A DNA stretch of 8,234 nucleotides from Hyphomonas sp. (GCA_024743015.1 JANSXJ010000153.1:1-8234); one strand, 5' to 3'; shown: positions 1-6,955, counted from the stretch's first letter. The notes: generated by a model not told the origin, from the sequence alone. Made by a program: numbers and translations.

Positions 1-1
1 A

Positions 2-982
2 CAATACATTGATAATCAAGGCTTCAGTGTGTTGCAGGTCCGTGAGCGCTCTATCCATTATGTCTTCGGCTGCTGCTGCATCACTTTGCGCGTCATTCAA
101 TGAGATTCCACCCATGCTGTTGACTTCGAGATAGCCAACCAATCCATTTCCGATGGTTGCCCACTGGAAAACATCCTGATTTTCACCGCCAGCCGAATCG
201 AAGCTTTCAGCGTCAAAATAGCTGTCTCTAATGGCCAGAATTTTCGAGAGCTGTTCAGTTGAATAGGCGTCGAAATCGGTAATCTCAGATTGAGCGGCAA
301 ACCCAGTTGCTAAAATATCTAAAATTTTTCCATCTTGGCTCGCAGGTGTGAACTCGAACTCATCACCAGCCGACAAAGTCACATGCCCATCATTTAGACC
401 TGACAACAGGGCTATAATCGTGTCCAGAAGCTCTTCGTCTGTGGATTGTTCGTTCACCTGGCCGCGGGCTGTTCTCACCCGCTCGTCCCAGTCGAGAATT
501 CCGCGCAGTTCAAAGAAGGGGTAATAGTCATCGAAATTGTGTATGATGTGATTGAGTGTGGCAACGGGTCCGTTCTCGGTGATCAGTCTGTTGTCCTCGC
601 ACGCCGACGGTAAATCGTCTCGTCTGGAAAATACGAGCGTTCCCTCGTCCTCGGTCGCGACGAGCTCGTCCGAACCGACTGTTTGTACTGTAATGATTTC
701 GGTAAGTTCGTTCTGAGTGATGGTGCGGACGCTCATACATGTTTCGCGGGTAAAATCATACTGAGCCACACTCTCACCTGTGATCTCCAATACCCGGCCA
801 AAGCCTCTTTGGATCCACACGCCATCTGGAATCGCTTGCTCGGCGGGCTCATCCGCAGGAGGAGGTGCAGGTGACACTGGCTGCGGAGAAGGGCTCGCGC
901 GATCATTATCTGCGCAGGCGGATACCATAAGAGCGGCCAAAGCGAGCCATGATACTGATGATTTCTTGATGGGAGAAAACAT
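2..982 (-). CDS. S41-family peptidase, lipoprotein, N-terminal part (runs off left edge)
   Basis: An open frame of 327 codons starts with ATG at 982 and is still open at base 2, so the C-terminal part lies outside the window. Residues 1-23 form a lipoprotein signal peptide: Lys6-Lys7, a hydrophobic stretch, then the lipobox V-S-A-C with Cys23. A Pro/Ala-rich linker (about 31-47) follows. A region with 'DGVWIQRGFGRVLEI' (53-67) resembles the N-terminal domain of S41 peptidases of the tricorn/IRBP-like kind. 'LLDTIIALLSGLNDGHVTL' (185-203) matches the helix and LNDGH turn before the protease core, and 'GLVGYLEVNSMGG' (280-292) matches the core strand 'GYLRI'. The catalytic Ser/Lys region would be beyond the edge, so activity cannot be judged. 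The purine-rich AAAGAAG just before the ATG serves as ribosome binding site. The family cleaves peptides near C-termini; a periplasmic, membrane-anchored location is inferred. Same strand as the serine hydrolase, 199 bp downstream of it. Confidence 0.82.
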   Translation of the reverse strand, partial: MFSPIKKSSVSWLALAALMVSACADNDRASPSPQPVSPAPPPADEPAEQAIPDGVWIQRGFGRVLEITGESVAQYDFTRETCMSVRTITQNELTEIITVQTVGSDELVATEDEGTLVFSRRDDLPSACEDNRLITENGPVATLNHIIHNFDDYYPFFELRGILDWDERVRTARGQVNEQSTDEELLDTIIALLSGLNDGHVTLSAGDEFEFTPASQDGKILDILATGFAAQSEITDFDAYSTEQLSKILAIRDSYFDAESFDSAGGENQDVFQWATIGNGLVGYLEVNSMGGISLNDAQSDAAAAEDIMDRALTDLQHTEALIINVL

Positions 983-1120
983 TTTACTTCTTTCTTTTTT
1001 TGTTTCGTTGCGATTGAACGCTTAAAAAGCGTGTCTGTTCTGTGGGTGAAGCGCGCGCGTGCCAGGGGCAAAAAGCTGATCCCTGTTGAGGGGTGGCGGC
1101 AGAAATGCTGAGTTGGATTA

Positions 1121-1141
1121 AGAACGAAACTTCTTCGTTCT
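1121..1141. other. Hairpin in gap between serine hydrolase and S41 peptidase genes
   Basis: An exact 8-bp inverted repeat AGAACGAA / TTCGTTCT with loop ACTTC lies 41 bases after the serine hydrolase stop codon (minus-strand sense). No T-run follows on either strand, so it is not a canonical rho-independent terminator. It could act as an mRNA 3' end stabiliser or attenuator within a minus-strand operon. A smaller perfect hairpin, ACGCTT-AAA-AAGCGT at 1018-1032, lies nearer the S41 gene. The rest of the 983-1181 gap holds no recognisable gene. Confidence 0.4.
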
Positions 1142-1181
1142 CCGCGGGTCCCAGCCCTTAGTGATCATGCCGATCTTCGGT

Positions 1182-2300
1182 TTAGTGGTCTGAAAAGGCG
1201 GAAACGACTTCCATCATTAAACGTTCCCCGGACGGGGAATTTGTCATCACGACAACGCCTTCATTCCCGCTTGGAAACGACCTGAAAATGCATCGATATC
1301 CGAGATTGGCGCCAGCATGCCCAAAGTGAGATAAGCTGCCATCCGAAGACTGCTGCAGCGCCAAACCGAGACCATAGCCCTTGGTCACCGGCACAAAGAG
1401 CTGGGCTAAAAGATCAGTGGGGATCCCCAGTACATCGCGGCCAGCTTGAGCGCGTTGTAAGGCGGCCCCAAATAGCGCGAAGTCAGCAGACGTCGTCCAT
1501 AGACCCGCAGCGGCCCGTTCGGGATAGTTGTTCCATGTATCAGGCGTCTCACTGAAAAGATTGAAAAGCGGGACTTTTTGCTGGTCAGCCGTCGCAATTG
1601 AGAGCGGGTGGATTGCCATCGGATCAATCGGCTGTGAAAAGCTCGATCGCTCCATTTTAAGCGGTTTGAGCACCAATTCTGTCATCGCTTTATCGAAAGG
1701 CTGGCCTGTCTGGTCTTCAATGAACAATTGCAAAATTTGGTATCCGCCGCCGGAGTAAGAGAATTTCCCTTTTTTAGGTTTCAAACGAATGGCGGGCGTA
1801 TTTGTGCGTGCGCTCCCCATCACAATCTCTACGCTCGTGGGCAGGTCCTCAAACCTCGAATATCCCGGAAATCCATGCTCAGTAGCGCCAGAGGTGTGGG
1901 ACAATAATTGTCTGAGGGTGATGGGTAAGCTCCCACCTTTAATCTCATCCCAATCCAGGCTCGTGATGTAGGGCCTTACATCTTCATCCAGGTCTATCCC
2001 CCGCTCATGCGATACTAAGAGAACGCCAAGTGCGGTCACGCTCTTCGAAAGCGATGCCGCTTGGAACAGTGAACCAGAGGTAATACCTGCTCCATGATAT
2101 GCTGAGTGAGTTATTCCGTCTTCGGAAAAGACCGTGACACTCGCGCTCGCTACGTTCAGACGAGACGCGGCTTCTGATAAACTCGCCTGAAGACGCTCCG
2201 GCGTGGCGTAATCGACTTTTTGAAGCTGAGCGCACGCGGCGACCGCGCAAAGCAACAATAAGATCCAAAACAGGAATACTGTTCTCATAGTCTGTGGCAT
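1182..2300 (-). CDS. Exported serine hydrolase, class C beta-lactamase/PBP-like fold
   Basis: A 372-residue protein when started at the ATG at 2300, with AGAGAGA (2307-2313) six bases upstream. The frame extends to an ATG at 2330, but there AAGGA abuts the start codon with no spacing. Numbering from the 2330 ATG, residues 15-33 form a signal peptide ending in V-A-A-C (Cys33), a probable lipobox. The SxxK motif is S93-L-S-K96 (nucleophile Ser93, base Lys96). The second motif is Y192-S-G rather than the Y-x-N of true class C beta-lactamases. The third motif is H338-A-G within 'GHAGANLGYRC'. Family members include esterases, D-aminopeptidases and carboxypeptidases. With YSG and HAG I infer an esterase or peptidase acting in the periplasm, not an antibiotic-resistance enzyme. 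Substrate unknown. Transcribed in the same direction as the S41 peptidase gene. Confidence 0.88.
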   Translation of the reverse strand: MPQTMRTVFLFWILLLLCAVAACAQLQKVDYATPERLQASLSEAASRLNVASASVTVFSEDGITHSAYHGAGITSGSLFQAASLSKSVTALGVLLVSHERGIDLDEDVRPYITSLDWDEIKGGSLPITLRQLLSHTSGATEHGFPGYSRFEDLPTSVEIVMGSARTNTPAIRLKPKKGKFSYSGGGYQILQLFIEDQTGQPFDKAMTELVLKPLKMERSSFSQPIDPMAIHPLSIATADQQKVPLFNLFSETPDTWNNYPERAAAGLWTTSADFALFGAALQRAQAGRDVLGIPTDLLAQLFVPVTKGYGLGLALQQSSDGSLSHFGHAGANLGYRCIFRSFPSGNEGVVVMTNSPSGERLMMEVVSAFSDH

Positions 2301-2365
2301 GGGGCATCTCTCTATGTTGCCGAGACGCATTCCTTATTCGGATTTTTTCGACCGGCTGTCCGCTC

Positions 2366-2384
2366 GTGACGGGAGATACGTCAC
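2366..2384. promoter_or_regulatory. Dyad GTGACG-N7-CGTCAC in divergent intergenic region
   Basis: A perfect 6-bp inverted repeat separated by 7 bases sits in the 220-bp gap between the divergently transcribed serine hydrolase (minus) and small lipoprotein (plus) genes. Size and symmetry suit a dimeric transcription factor site, but no regulator is assigned. The promoters of both genes should lie in this gap (2301-2520). I could not pick convincing -35/-10 pairs, and I see no supported gene in it. Confidence 0.3.
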
Positions 2385-2520
2385 CGAGCTGATGATTGCG
2401 GCGGCATTTGATCGGCGCGGTCTTGCAACGCTTCTCGCCATGTCCTCGCCGTCACTGTCTGACGTGCAGAACAAGCCGTTCGCTTAATCGATCCATCCAA
2501 CAATCTATTGGAGAAAGATC

Positions 2521-2889
2521 GTGAACCTAAGACCTATTTCGATTTCGATTGGACTATTGTTGATAACTGGATGCGCGAGCGACATTATGCGGGACTATGT
2601 TGGTCGCGACATCACGTCCGTCATCGCGCAATATGGTCCGCCCACTTATGAGTTCGATATGCCTGATGGCCGGCGCGCGTTTCAATGGGAGCGACTGGAA
2701 ACGCACCATGTCCCTGAGACAACCATTTACGAAGAGAAGAGCAATCGCAGGCGCACACGTGGCTCATCCATAACCCTGGGCGGACATGTCGAGGAGGAAG
2801 TTTGCTTCTACACTATGTATGCAGAACCAGGCCCAGCGGACAGTTGGCGCGTCGTTGGTTTCGAAAAACCGCGACTTGAATGCACATAG
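2521..2889 (+). CDS. Small lipoprotein of unknown function
   Basis: A 122-residue protein with a GTG start, supported by GGAG about eight bases upstream. Residues 1-18 form a lipoprotein signal peptide (Arg4, hydrophobic 8-15, lipobox I-T-G-C with Cys18), so the mature protein is predicted to be lipid-anchored. After Cys18 comes 'DYVGRDITSVIAQYGPPTYEFDMPDGRRAFQWE' (25-57). This has the 'G...vi..yG.P....d..dG...y.w' pattern seen in many small proteobacterial lipoproteins that share a BamE/SmpA-like N-terminal turn; that likeness is by eye only. Residues 75-90 are basic and low in complexity. Two further cysteines (Cys95, Cys121) could form a periplasmic disulfide. It is divergent from the serine hydrolase and convergent with the next gene. 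Function not recognised. Confidence 0.75.
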   Translation: MNLRPISISIGLLLITGCASDIMRDYVGRDITSVIAQYGPPTYEFDMPDGRRAFQWERLETHHVPETTIYEEKSNRRRTRGSSITLGGHVEEEVCFYTMYAEPGPADSWRVVGFEKPRLECT

Positions 2890-2905
2890 CTTGATCGGGC
2901 CGGTC

Positions 2906-2944
2906 GTGCACATTGCCGCTTTGCTGACAAAGCGTCATGTGCAC
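2906..2944. terminator. Long hairpin between convergent genes, possible bidirectional terminator
   Basis: The 65-bp gap between two convergent stop codons contains GTGCACAT (2906-2913) paired with ATGTGCAC (2937-2944), a small mismatch (TGC opposite TC), then CGCTTTG (2917-2923) paired with CAAAGCG (2928-2934) over the tetraloop CTGA. That gives 15 paired bases. There is no long T-tract on either side, so it is not a classic intrinsic terminator. Its position suggests it ends or protects both transcripts. Confidence 0.55.
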
Positions 2945-2954
2945 GGCACTTTGA

Positions 2955-3647
2955 TCATTCATTCCGATTGTCGACGGCTGTGATGTTGAAAAGTGTTTTC
3001 CGCTCGCGCTGGTGAAACGTTTGCATTGCGGCTTTCCCGACAATGCTAATGCGCAACTCACTCATATGTGTACGTCCGTCGGGCACACGATCACAATCTA
3101 TCGAAAGCTCAAACTGGCTGATCTTCGCAATCCAAACGGGCTTGAACGGTCGCGGCGCTATCAATGACATCGAAAGCACCTGCGGGTCCTGCTTCGAGAC
3201 GGTGATATGCCCCTCTAGGTGTTCCATGAGTTTGATATCATCTGGGTCCTCTAGACCTGGCAGGGGTTTGAATTTGTATGTCACTTGAGCATCTGTTTCG
3301 GCCATGAGCGCAGCATTCAACGGGACTATGTCTGACAGATTAGAGCACCAAAATTCGTCAACTGGGTTTTCCTCAAGGTCAATCAGCGCTTCGACAAAAT
3401 CGTCACCCATCACGTCTTGGGACGAAGATAGAAGCGCTACGCGCTCCCCATGCCTTTTGCTGGGATCTATTCGAGCCACGAACCTCTCGTCTAAATCGCG
3501 ATATTCCAAGTCATATTTGTAGATGGCGCCTTCGCTGGTTGGCTTCAGCGCGAGTGAAAGATAAGGCGGCGCTGGCTCGGCAATCGCTATATGAATGGGC
3601 TGAACCATTATGCTTGCGGATAGTAGCAAGAAAACTCGTTTTCGCAT
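2955..3647 (-). CDS. Exported protein of unknown function
   Basis: A 230-residue protein starting at the ATG at 3647, chosen because AAAGGAGA lies six bases upstream and a signal peptide begins at once: Arg2-Lys3-Arg4, hydrophobic core 5-14, then A-I-A at 21-23 as cleavage site. The frame is open to 3734, but the 29 extra residues are basic, lack an export signal of their own and would bury the good ribosome site. The mature protein has 'YKYDLEYRDLDERFVARIDPSKRHGERVALL' (43-73), whose 'ARIDPS..GERV' core resembles a 'R-[FY]-DP-x-x-P-x-G-x-R-W' pattern I recall from exported alphaproteobacterial proteins of unknown function. The C-terminal half has 'APRPFKPVWIAKI' (164-176) and 'ISIVGKAAMQTF' (200-211). 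Cys101 and Cys185 may pair. No catalytic motif is evident. It is probably periplasmic, transcribed alone, and ends against the convergent lipoprotein gene. Confidence 0.7.
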   Translation of the reverse strand: MRKRVFLLLSASIMVQPIHIAIAEPAPPYLSLALKPTSEGAIYKYDLEYRDLDERFVARIDPSKRHGERVALLSSSQDVMGDDFVEALIDLEENPVDEFWCSNLSDIVPLNAALMAETDAQVTYKFKPLPGLEDPDDIKLMEHLEGHITVSKQDPQVLSMSLIAPRPFKPVWIAKISQFELSIDCDRVPDGRTHMSELRISIVGKAAMQTFHQRERKTLFNITAVDNRNE

Positions 3648-3652
3648 GGATA

Positions 3653-3660
3653 TCTCCTTT
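3653..3660 (-). promoter_or_regulatory. Ribosome binding site fixing the start of the 2955-3647 gene
   Basis: On the minus strand AAAGGAGA is followed by six bases and then ATG at 3647. This is the strongest Shine-Dalgarno match near the 5' end of the frame and argues against the upstream ATG at 3734. Confidence 0.75.
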
Positions 3661-3838
3661 GGTTGAAGCCCACGGTAACGAAAGAAGCTCGGATGAGTGT
3701 CGCGCCTGGTACGCCTGGACAAAGCCATCGGCACGCTAGGTCTTTTCGCTGAGACGTTAGACTATTGCCGACGATATCCGTTCAAGAGAGAGGGCGCTTC
3801 GAACCAAAGCGATGCCTGCCCGACCGCATGAGAGATGC

Positions 3839-3879
3839 AAAAAATATGGCCGGCAATCCGTTTAAAGAATTGCCGGCCA
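3839..3879 (-). terminator. Rho-independent terminator of the mipA-like gene
   Basis: A perfect 11-bp inverted repeat, TGGCCGGCAAT (3847-3857) and ATTGCCGGCCA (3869-3879), with an 11-nt loop. In the minus-strand sense it begins 22 bases after the stop at 3902 and is followed by TA then six T's (3844-3839). Long GC-rich stem plus U-tract is the canonical intrinsic terminator form. On the plus strand no T-run follows, so it should act on the minus-strand transcript only. Confidence 0.9.
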
Positions 3880-3901
3880 CTTTGGGGGATTGAGATGTTT
3901 T

Positions 3902-4666
3902 TTAGAAGCGCTTCAGGAACAGTACTCCAGCCGTCCCCTCTGCGCTCCGGCCGACTAAGGGGCTTGATTTGATATCGTCAGAAAACTTCTCAACCTTCCC
4001 AAAAGCAATCACGCTTATGGAGTCGCTGATCGGCATAGCGAGGCTTCCTTCGATGAAGGGTTGAACCGAATCGTCGGGAGTGAACTGCGCCAAAGTCGGC
4101 GTCACTTCATCTGATTTAACGCCGTAAAGGTGCAGGTTCAGATCGTCGTTTCGGTAGGTGGCGCCGACCCCGAGATCGAATCCAATATCGCCAAAGCCAT
4201 GCATGAATCCGGCTTTGAGAGTGCCTTCTCGCCCTTTATGAACGGCGGAAACGTCCTGCACGGCCCTGCCTTCGAGATAGAGATTTCCAAGATTTAAGTT
4301 GACCGCCAAGCCTGCTTCTAGCGCAGTGTCACGCTCGATGCCGTTAAACTTCGATGAGTCATTTGGATCGGTAAACGACCATCTTGGCTCAATAAGAGCG
4401 GTGACCTCAAACGTATCCGTGCCGAAAAAATTATAGGTAAACCCTTCTACACCGAGCGTGGCATTCTCCCATGAATAGGCAATGTATGGGACGGGTAAGA
4501 TTTCAGGACTATCGGTGCCCTCATAGGCTGGGAAGTCCGAAATTAGTCCAAGTCCGAGCAGCCAGCCATCCTGCTCTCCGAGGCCTTTGAATTCGGCGTG
4601 TGCCGCGCCTGAGTTGAGGAAGACAGTGAGGGAGGCTGCTGCAAAGGCAACTTTTTTTATTTTCAT
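3902..4666 (-). CDS. MipA/OmpV-family outer-membrane protein
   Basis: A 254-residue protein with ATG at 4666 and GGAG about eight bases upstream. Residues 1-24 are a Sec signal peptide (Lys2, Lys4, Lys5; hydrophobic 7-17; A-H-A cleavage before Glu25). Family marks include 'YEGTD' (48-52), 'LPVPYIAY' (57-64), 'GIERDTALEAGLAVNLNLGNLYLEGRAVQDVS' (109-140) and 'SPLV' (235-238). The protein alternates polar and hydrophobic residues throughout as in a beta-barrel, and its last residue is Phe ('VLFLKRF'), the usual signal for the BAM assembly machine. The length (about 250) fits the family. MipA of E. coli was described as a scaffold for the murein hydrolase MltA; other members are OmpV-like porins or adhesins, and the role here is unknown. 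It has its own terminator, so it is probably monocistronic, and it is divergent from a membrane AraC regulator. Confidence 0.88.
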   Translation of the reverse strand: MKIKKVAFAAASLTVFLNSGAAHAEFKGLGEQDGWLLGLGLISDFPAYEGTDSPEILPVPYIAYSWENATLGVEGFTYNFFGTDTFEVTALIEPRWSFTDPNDSSKFNGIERDTALEAGLAVNLNLGNLYLEGRAVQDVSAVHKGREGTLKAGFMHGFGDIGFDLGVGATYRNDDLNLHLYGVKSDEVTPTLAQFTPDDSVQPFIEGSLAMPISDSISVIAFGKVEKFSDDIKSSPLVGRSAEGTAGVLFLKRF

Positions 4667-4770
4667 TTAGGTTACTCCAAGTGAGTTGATGTCGCCGAAA
4701 ATCGACGCTCGCCTGGAATGCGTATTTTTGTAGGAAATATCGTCTTCCTGGATTTTCCGAGACATCAAAA

Positions 4771-4832
4771 TGTGTCCGCGCCGTCACGGAAACACAGAAA
4801 ATGCGCTCTCATCCTTGATCACCCGCATGATC
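4771..4832. promoter_or_regulatory. Divergent control region with two dyads (candidate operators)
   Basis: The 184-bp gap between mipA-like (minus) and the AraC-type gene (plus) must hold both promoters. It contains an imperfect dyad TGTGTCCG (4771-4778) / CGGAAACA (4787-4794), 7 of 8 positions matching across an 8-nt spacer, and a second dyad GATCA (4817-4821) / TGATC (4828-4832) with a 6-nt spacer. These are candidate binding sites for the neighbouring regulator. AraC proteins often bind direct rather than inverted repeats, so the link is tentative. I found no convincing -35/-10 pair by eye. Confidence 0.3.
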
Positions 4833-4850
4833 CTAAAGTAGCTGCGCCAC

Positions 4851-6047
4851 ATGTTATCGACATTTGAGATTTTGGTGGCGGTCATCGCGGCCGCTACGAT
4901 TGGACAGGCTTGTCTGACCGCGAGTTTACTCGCAGTCCGCAAAGACCCTCGTCGGATTTACCTGCCTTTGTTCATTTTCTTCGTCGCGCACGCCGTCGCT
5001 AAATTCTACGGTATCGCGGAAATCCTAGCGACGACGCGCGAGACGCTGCCATTTCGGCATTTTGTTGATATGAGTTCGATGGTCGCGTTCATGCTGATAT
5101 CGCCATTTATATGGCTCTATGTCCGCGCCCTTACTTCTGAACAAACCGTGCGACTCACCATTCGAGATAGCTGGCATTTGTTGGCATTCGGCATCGGGAT
5201 AATCGTCAGCATCCTCATTCTCTCATCCCCGTTTGAAGTCCGCCATGAGCTGCTTGGCGACGGCGAGCCGACGGATGGAGGACAAGTCCTTTTGCTAGCC
5301 TTGGCGATGCTGACCCTATTGTTTACTTGGGTCGTTCAGACGACGATTTACGTCTTCAAGATTTTCGCGCGGCTGACACGGTATCGGGCGCGTTTGAAGG
5401 ACATCTTTGCGAGTACGAAAGGGCGAGAACTTCATTGGATTAGTTGGGTCGTGGCCCTGCTCGTCATCAATTTGCTGATCGTCAGCACAGAGATGTTTTA
5501 CGTCATGACACCAACCATCGGCCTTATGTCTGACACGTTCGACTTTGCCATGGTTTGGATCTTCTCGCTATGGGGACTCCGAGCAACTCCGGCTATTGAA
5601 GGGGCGGGCGGCCCGCGCATCGAAGCCGAAAACTCTTTCGCGAGCAATGAAAACACTGAGCCAAAAAAGCCCGCTGCGAAATACGAAAAATCCGCGCTCA
5701 CCGCAGAACACCTTGAGCGGATATCGGAAAAGCTCAATCGCGTGATGCTCGATCAGAAACTCTATTTAGAGCCTTCCTTGTCTTTGCGAGATCTCGCGAA
5801 AGCCGTCTCGACACCGCCCAATTACGTCTCGCAAACACTCAATAGCGAAATCGGAGAAACCTTCTTCGACTATGTGAACGGTTGGAGGGTCCGTGATGCA
5901 ATGCCGAGAATACGTGGAAGCCATGAGTCGATTCTGAGCATTCTCTATGATGTCGGGTTCAATTCTCGCTCTTCATTTTATAAAGCGTTCAAACGTGAAA
6001 CAGGGATGACACCGCGCGCTTATCGCGATGCGATTGCGGCAGAATAA
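4851..6047 (+). CDS. Membrane-bound AraC-family transcriptional regulator (7TM sensor + HTH)
   Basis: A 398-residue protein. An in-frame TAG at 4839 rules out a longer N-terminus, so ATG 4851 is the first start; the ribosome site there is weak. About seven hydrophobic helices are visible: 7-29, 37-57, 74-94, 109-126, 146-171, 194-219 and 222-243. A polar linker (about 244-280, with 'NENTEPKKPAAKYEK') leads to the AraC/XylS DNA-binding domain. The first helix-turn-helix is at 311-330 ('SLRDLAKAVSTPPNYVSQTL') and the second at 360-381 ('ILSILYDVGFNSRSSFYKAF'), ending in 'TGMTPRAYR' (384-392), the family's C-terminal signature. It should sense a signal in or across the inner membrane and bind DNA directly as a one-component system. 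Divergence from the mipA-like gene suggests that is a target; the hydrolase 52 bp downstream is likely in the same transcript. The ligand is unknown. Confidence 0.9.
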   Translation: MLSTFEILVAVIAAATIGQACLTASLLAVRKDPRRIYLPLFIFFVAHAVAKFYGIAEILATTRETLPFRHFVDMSSMVAFMLISPFIWLYVRALTSEQTVRLTIRDSWHLLAFGIGIIVSILILSSPFEVRHELLGDGEPTDGGQVLLLALAMLTLLFTWVVQTTIYVFKIFARLTRYRARLKDIFASTKGRELHWISWVVALLVINLLIVSTEMFYVMTPTIGLMSDTFDFAMVWIFSLWGLRATPAIEGAGGPRIEAENSFASNENTEPKKPAAKYEKSALTAEHLERISEKLNRVMLDQKLYLEPSLSLRDLAKAVSTPPNYVSQTLNSEIGETFFDYVNGWRVRDAMPRIRGSHESILSILYDVGFNSRSSFYKAFKRETGMTPRAYRDAIAAE

Positions 6048-6099
6048 CCAAACCGTCGAACTGCGCTCATTCAGCTAGCCCGCCAGGATCGCAAGCAAA

Positions 6100-6954
6100 A
6101 TGAGTTGTTTACTCAGCGTCCTAAACTCGCCCCAGAACGGCCGCTTGGCGAGCAAAACGAGACATTGCGACCCAGTAGCCCATGGTGCTTGGCTGACCTG
6201 CGTGCGACTTCCGAGTGTGAACTTAAAAAAGTCTGATCCGTCCACATGCTATTTCCACGGCCTTCCAGGGTCTGCAGCGGAACTGCGACTTCTCAATCGC
6301 GATGCCGGGCCAAAAATCGAGGTGATTCATCCACTCGATTTTCGTCGATTTGAAGGTGCCGAGCCTTCAAGTGGTAAAGTGCGCGTTGTCGGATTTTCTC
6401 TCGGCGCTTTTTCGGCGCTTCGGCTCGCAGCTTTGAAGCCGCAATGGGTCAAAGAACTTATTCTGATTTCGCCTGCCGCCCCTCTGGAGACCGGCGAGTA
6501 TCTACATCGAATGGCGGGTGCTCTAGTTTTCAAAACTGCGAAAAAAAGCAAACTGGGCTTCGCCGGGTTGACGGCGATCCAGTCAATACTCTCCGCAGTC
6601 ACACCCCGTCTGCTGCTTCGTCAAATGTTTGCCGAGAGTTGTGATAAAGAACGAGCTTTGCTCAATGATCCGGTATTCGTATCTATCTTGATAGATGGAT
6701 TGAAGAACTCACTTGGTGCGAACGCAAGTTTGTACCGCAAAACTGTTAGATCGTATGTAGGTCCTTGGGCTGACGATCTGAAAACTATACGGTGCCACTG
6801 CCGCATTTTCCATGGCGAAAGGGATAATTGGGCTCCGGTGGAAATGGCGAAAGCCATTGCTGCTGGTCTACCGGGCGAACCTGAGCTCATTATTGAAGAA
6901 GGCCTCGGACACTACTCCACACTAGCCAAAGCTCTACCGTCGGTGCTCTTCTGA
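6100..6954 (+). CDS. Alpha/beta-fold hydrolase
   Basis: A 284-residue protein. The ATG at 6100 has AGGA at 6085-6088, a rather long 11-nt spacing, and the first ~45 residues match nothing I recognise, so the real start may be slightly further in. The alpha/beta-hydrolase landmarks are in order: 'FHGLPGS' (52-58) for the oxyanion hole, nucleophile elbow G98-F-S100-L-G102 (Ser100), 'FHGERDNWAP' (237-246) with acid Asp242, and 'GLGHYS' (268-273) with His271. The complete triad points to an active esterase, lipase-like or C-C hydrolase. There is no signal peptide, so it is cytoplasmic. The 'cap' between residues 128 and 225 is helical and Lys-rich at its start. The gene follows the 7TM-AraC gene by 52 bp on the same strand, so co-transcription and a role with its ligand are plausible but unproven. 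The stop lies directly before the proposed left end of the IS110 element. Confidence 0.85.
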   Translation: MSCLLSVLNSPQNGRLASKTRHCDPVAHGAWLTCVRLPSVNLKKSDPSTCYFHGLPGSAAELRLLNRDAGPKIEVIHPLDFRRFEGAEPSSGKVRVVGFSLGAFSALRLAALKPQWVKELILISPAAPLETGEYLHRMAGALVFKTAKKSKLGFAGLTAIQSILSAVTPRLLLRQMFAESCDKERALLNDPVFVSILIDGLKNSLGANASLYRKTVRSYVGPWADDLKTIRCHCRIFHGERDNWAPVEMAKAIAAGLPGEPELIIEEGLGHYSTLAKALPSVLF

Positions 6955-6955
6955 C

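Noticed and set aside
528..1071. Short frames on both strands overlapping the S41 peptidase
   Set aside because: They are shadows of the 327-codon frame that shows signal peptide, lipobox and S41 motifs.
1182..2300. Antibiotic-resistance beta-lactamase
   Set aside because: The Y-x-N motif is replaced by Y-S-G and there is no resistance context; a general serine hydrolase fits better.
2301..2330. Start of the serine hydrolase at the ATG at 2330
   Set aside because: AAGGA abuts this ATG with no spacing, while the ATG at 2300 has AGAGAGA at a proper distance and gives a more usual signal peptide.
2299..2487. 62-codon plus-strand frame in the divergent intergenic region
   Set aside because: It overlaps the serine hydrolase start region, has no clear ribosome site, shows no recognisable motif and is short enough to arise by chance.
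3648..3734. N-terminal extension of the 2955-3647 gene to the ATG at 3734
   Set aside because: The extension is basic, precedes a normal signal peptide and would ignore the strong AAAGGAGA site in front of the ATG at 3647.
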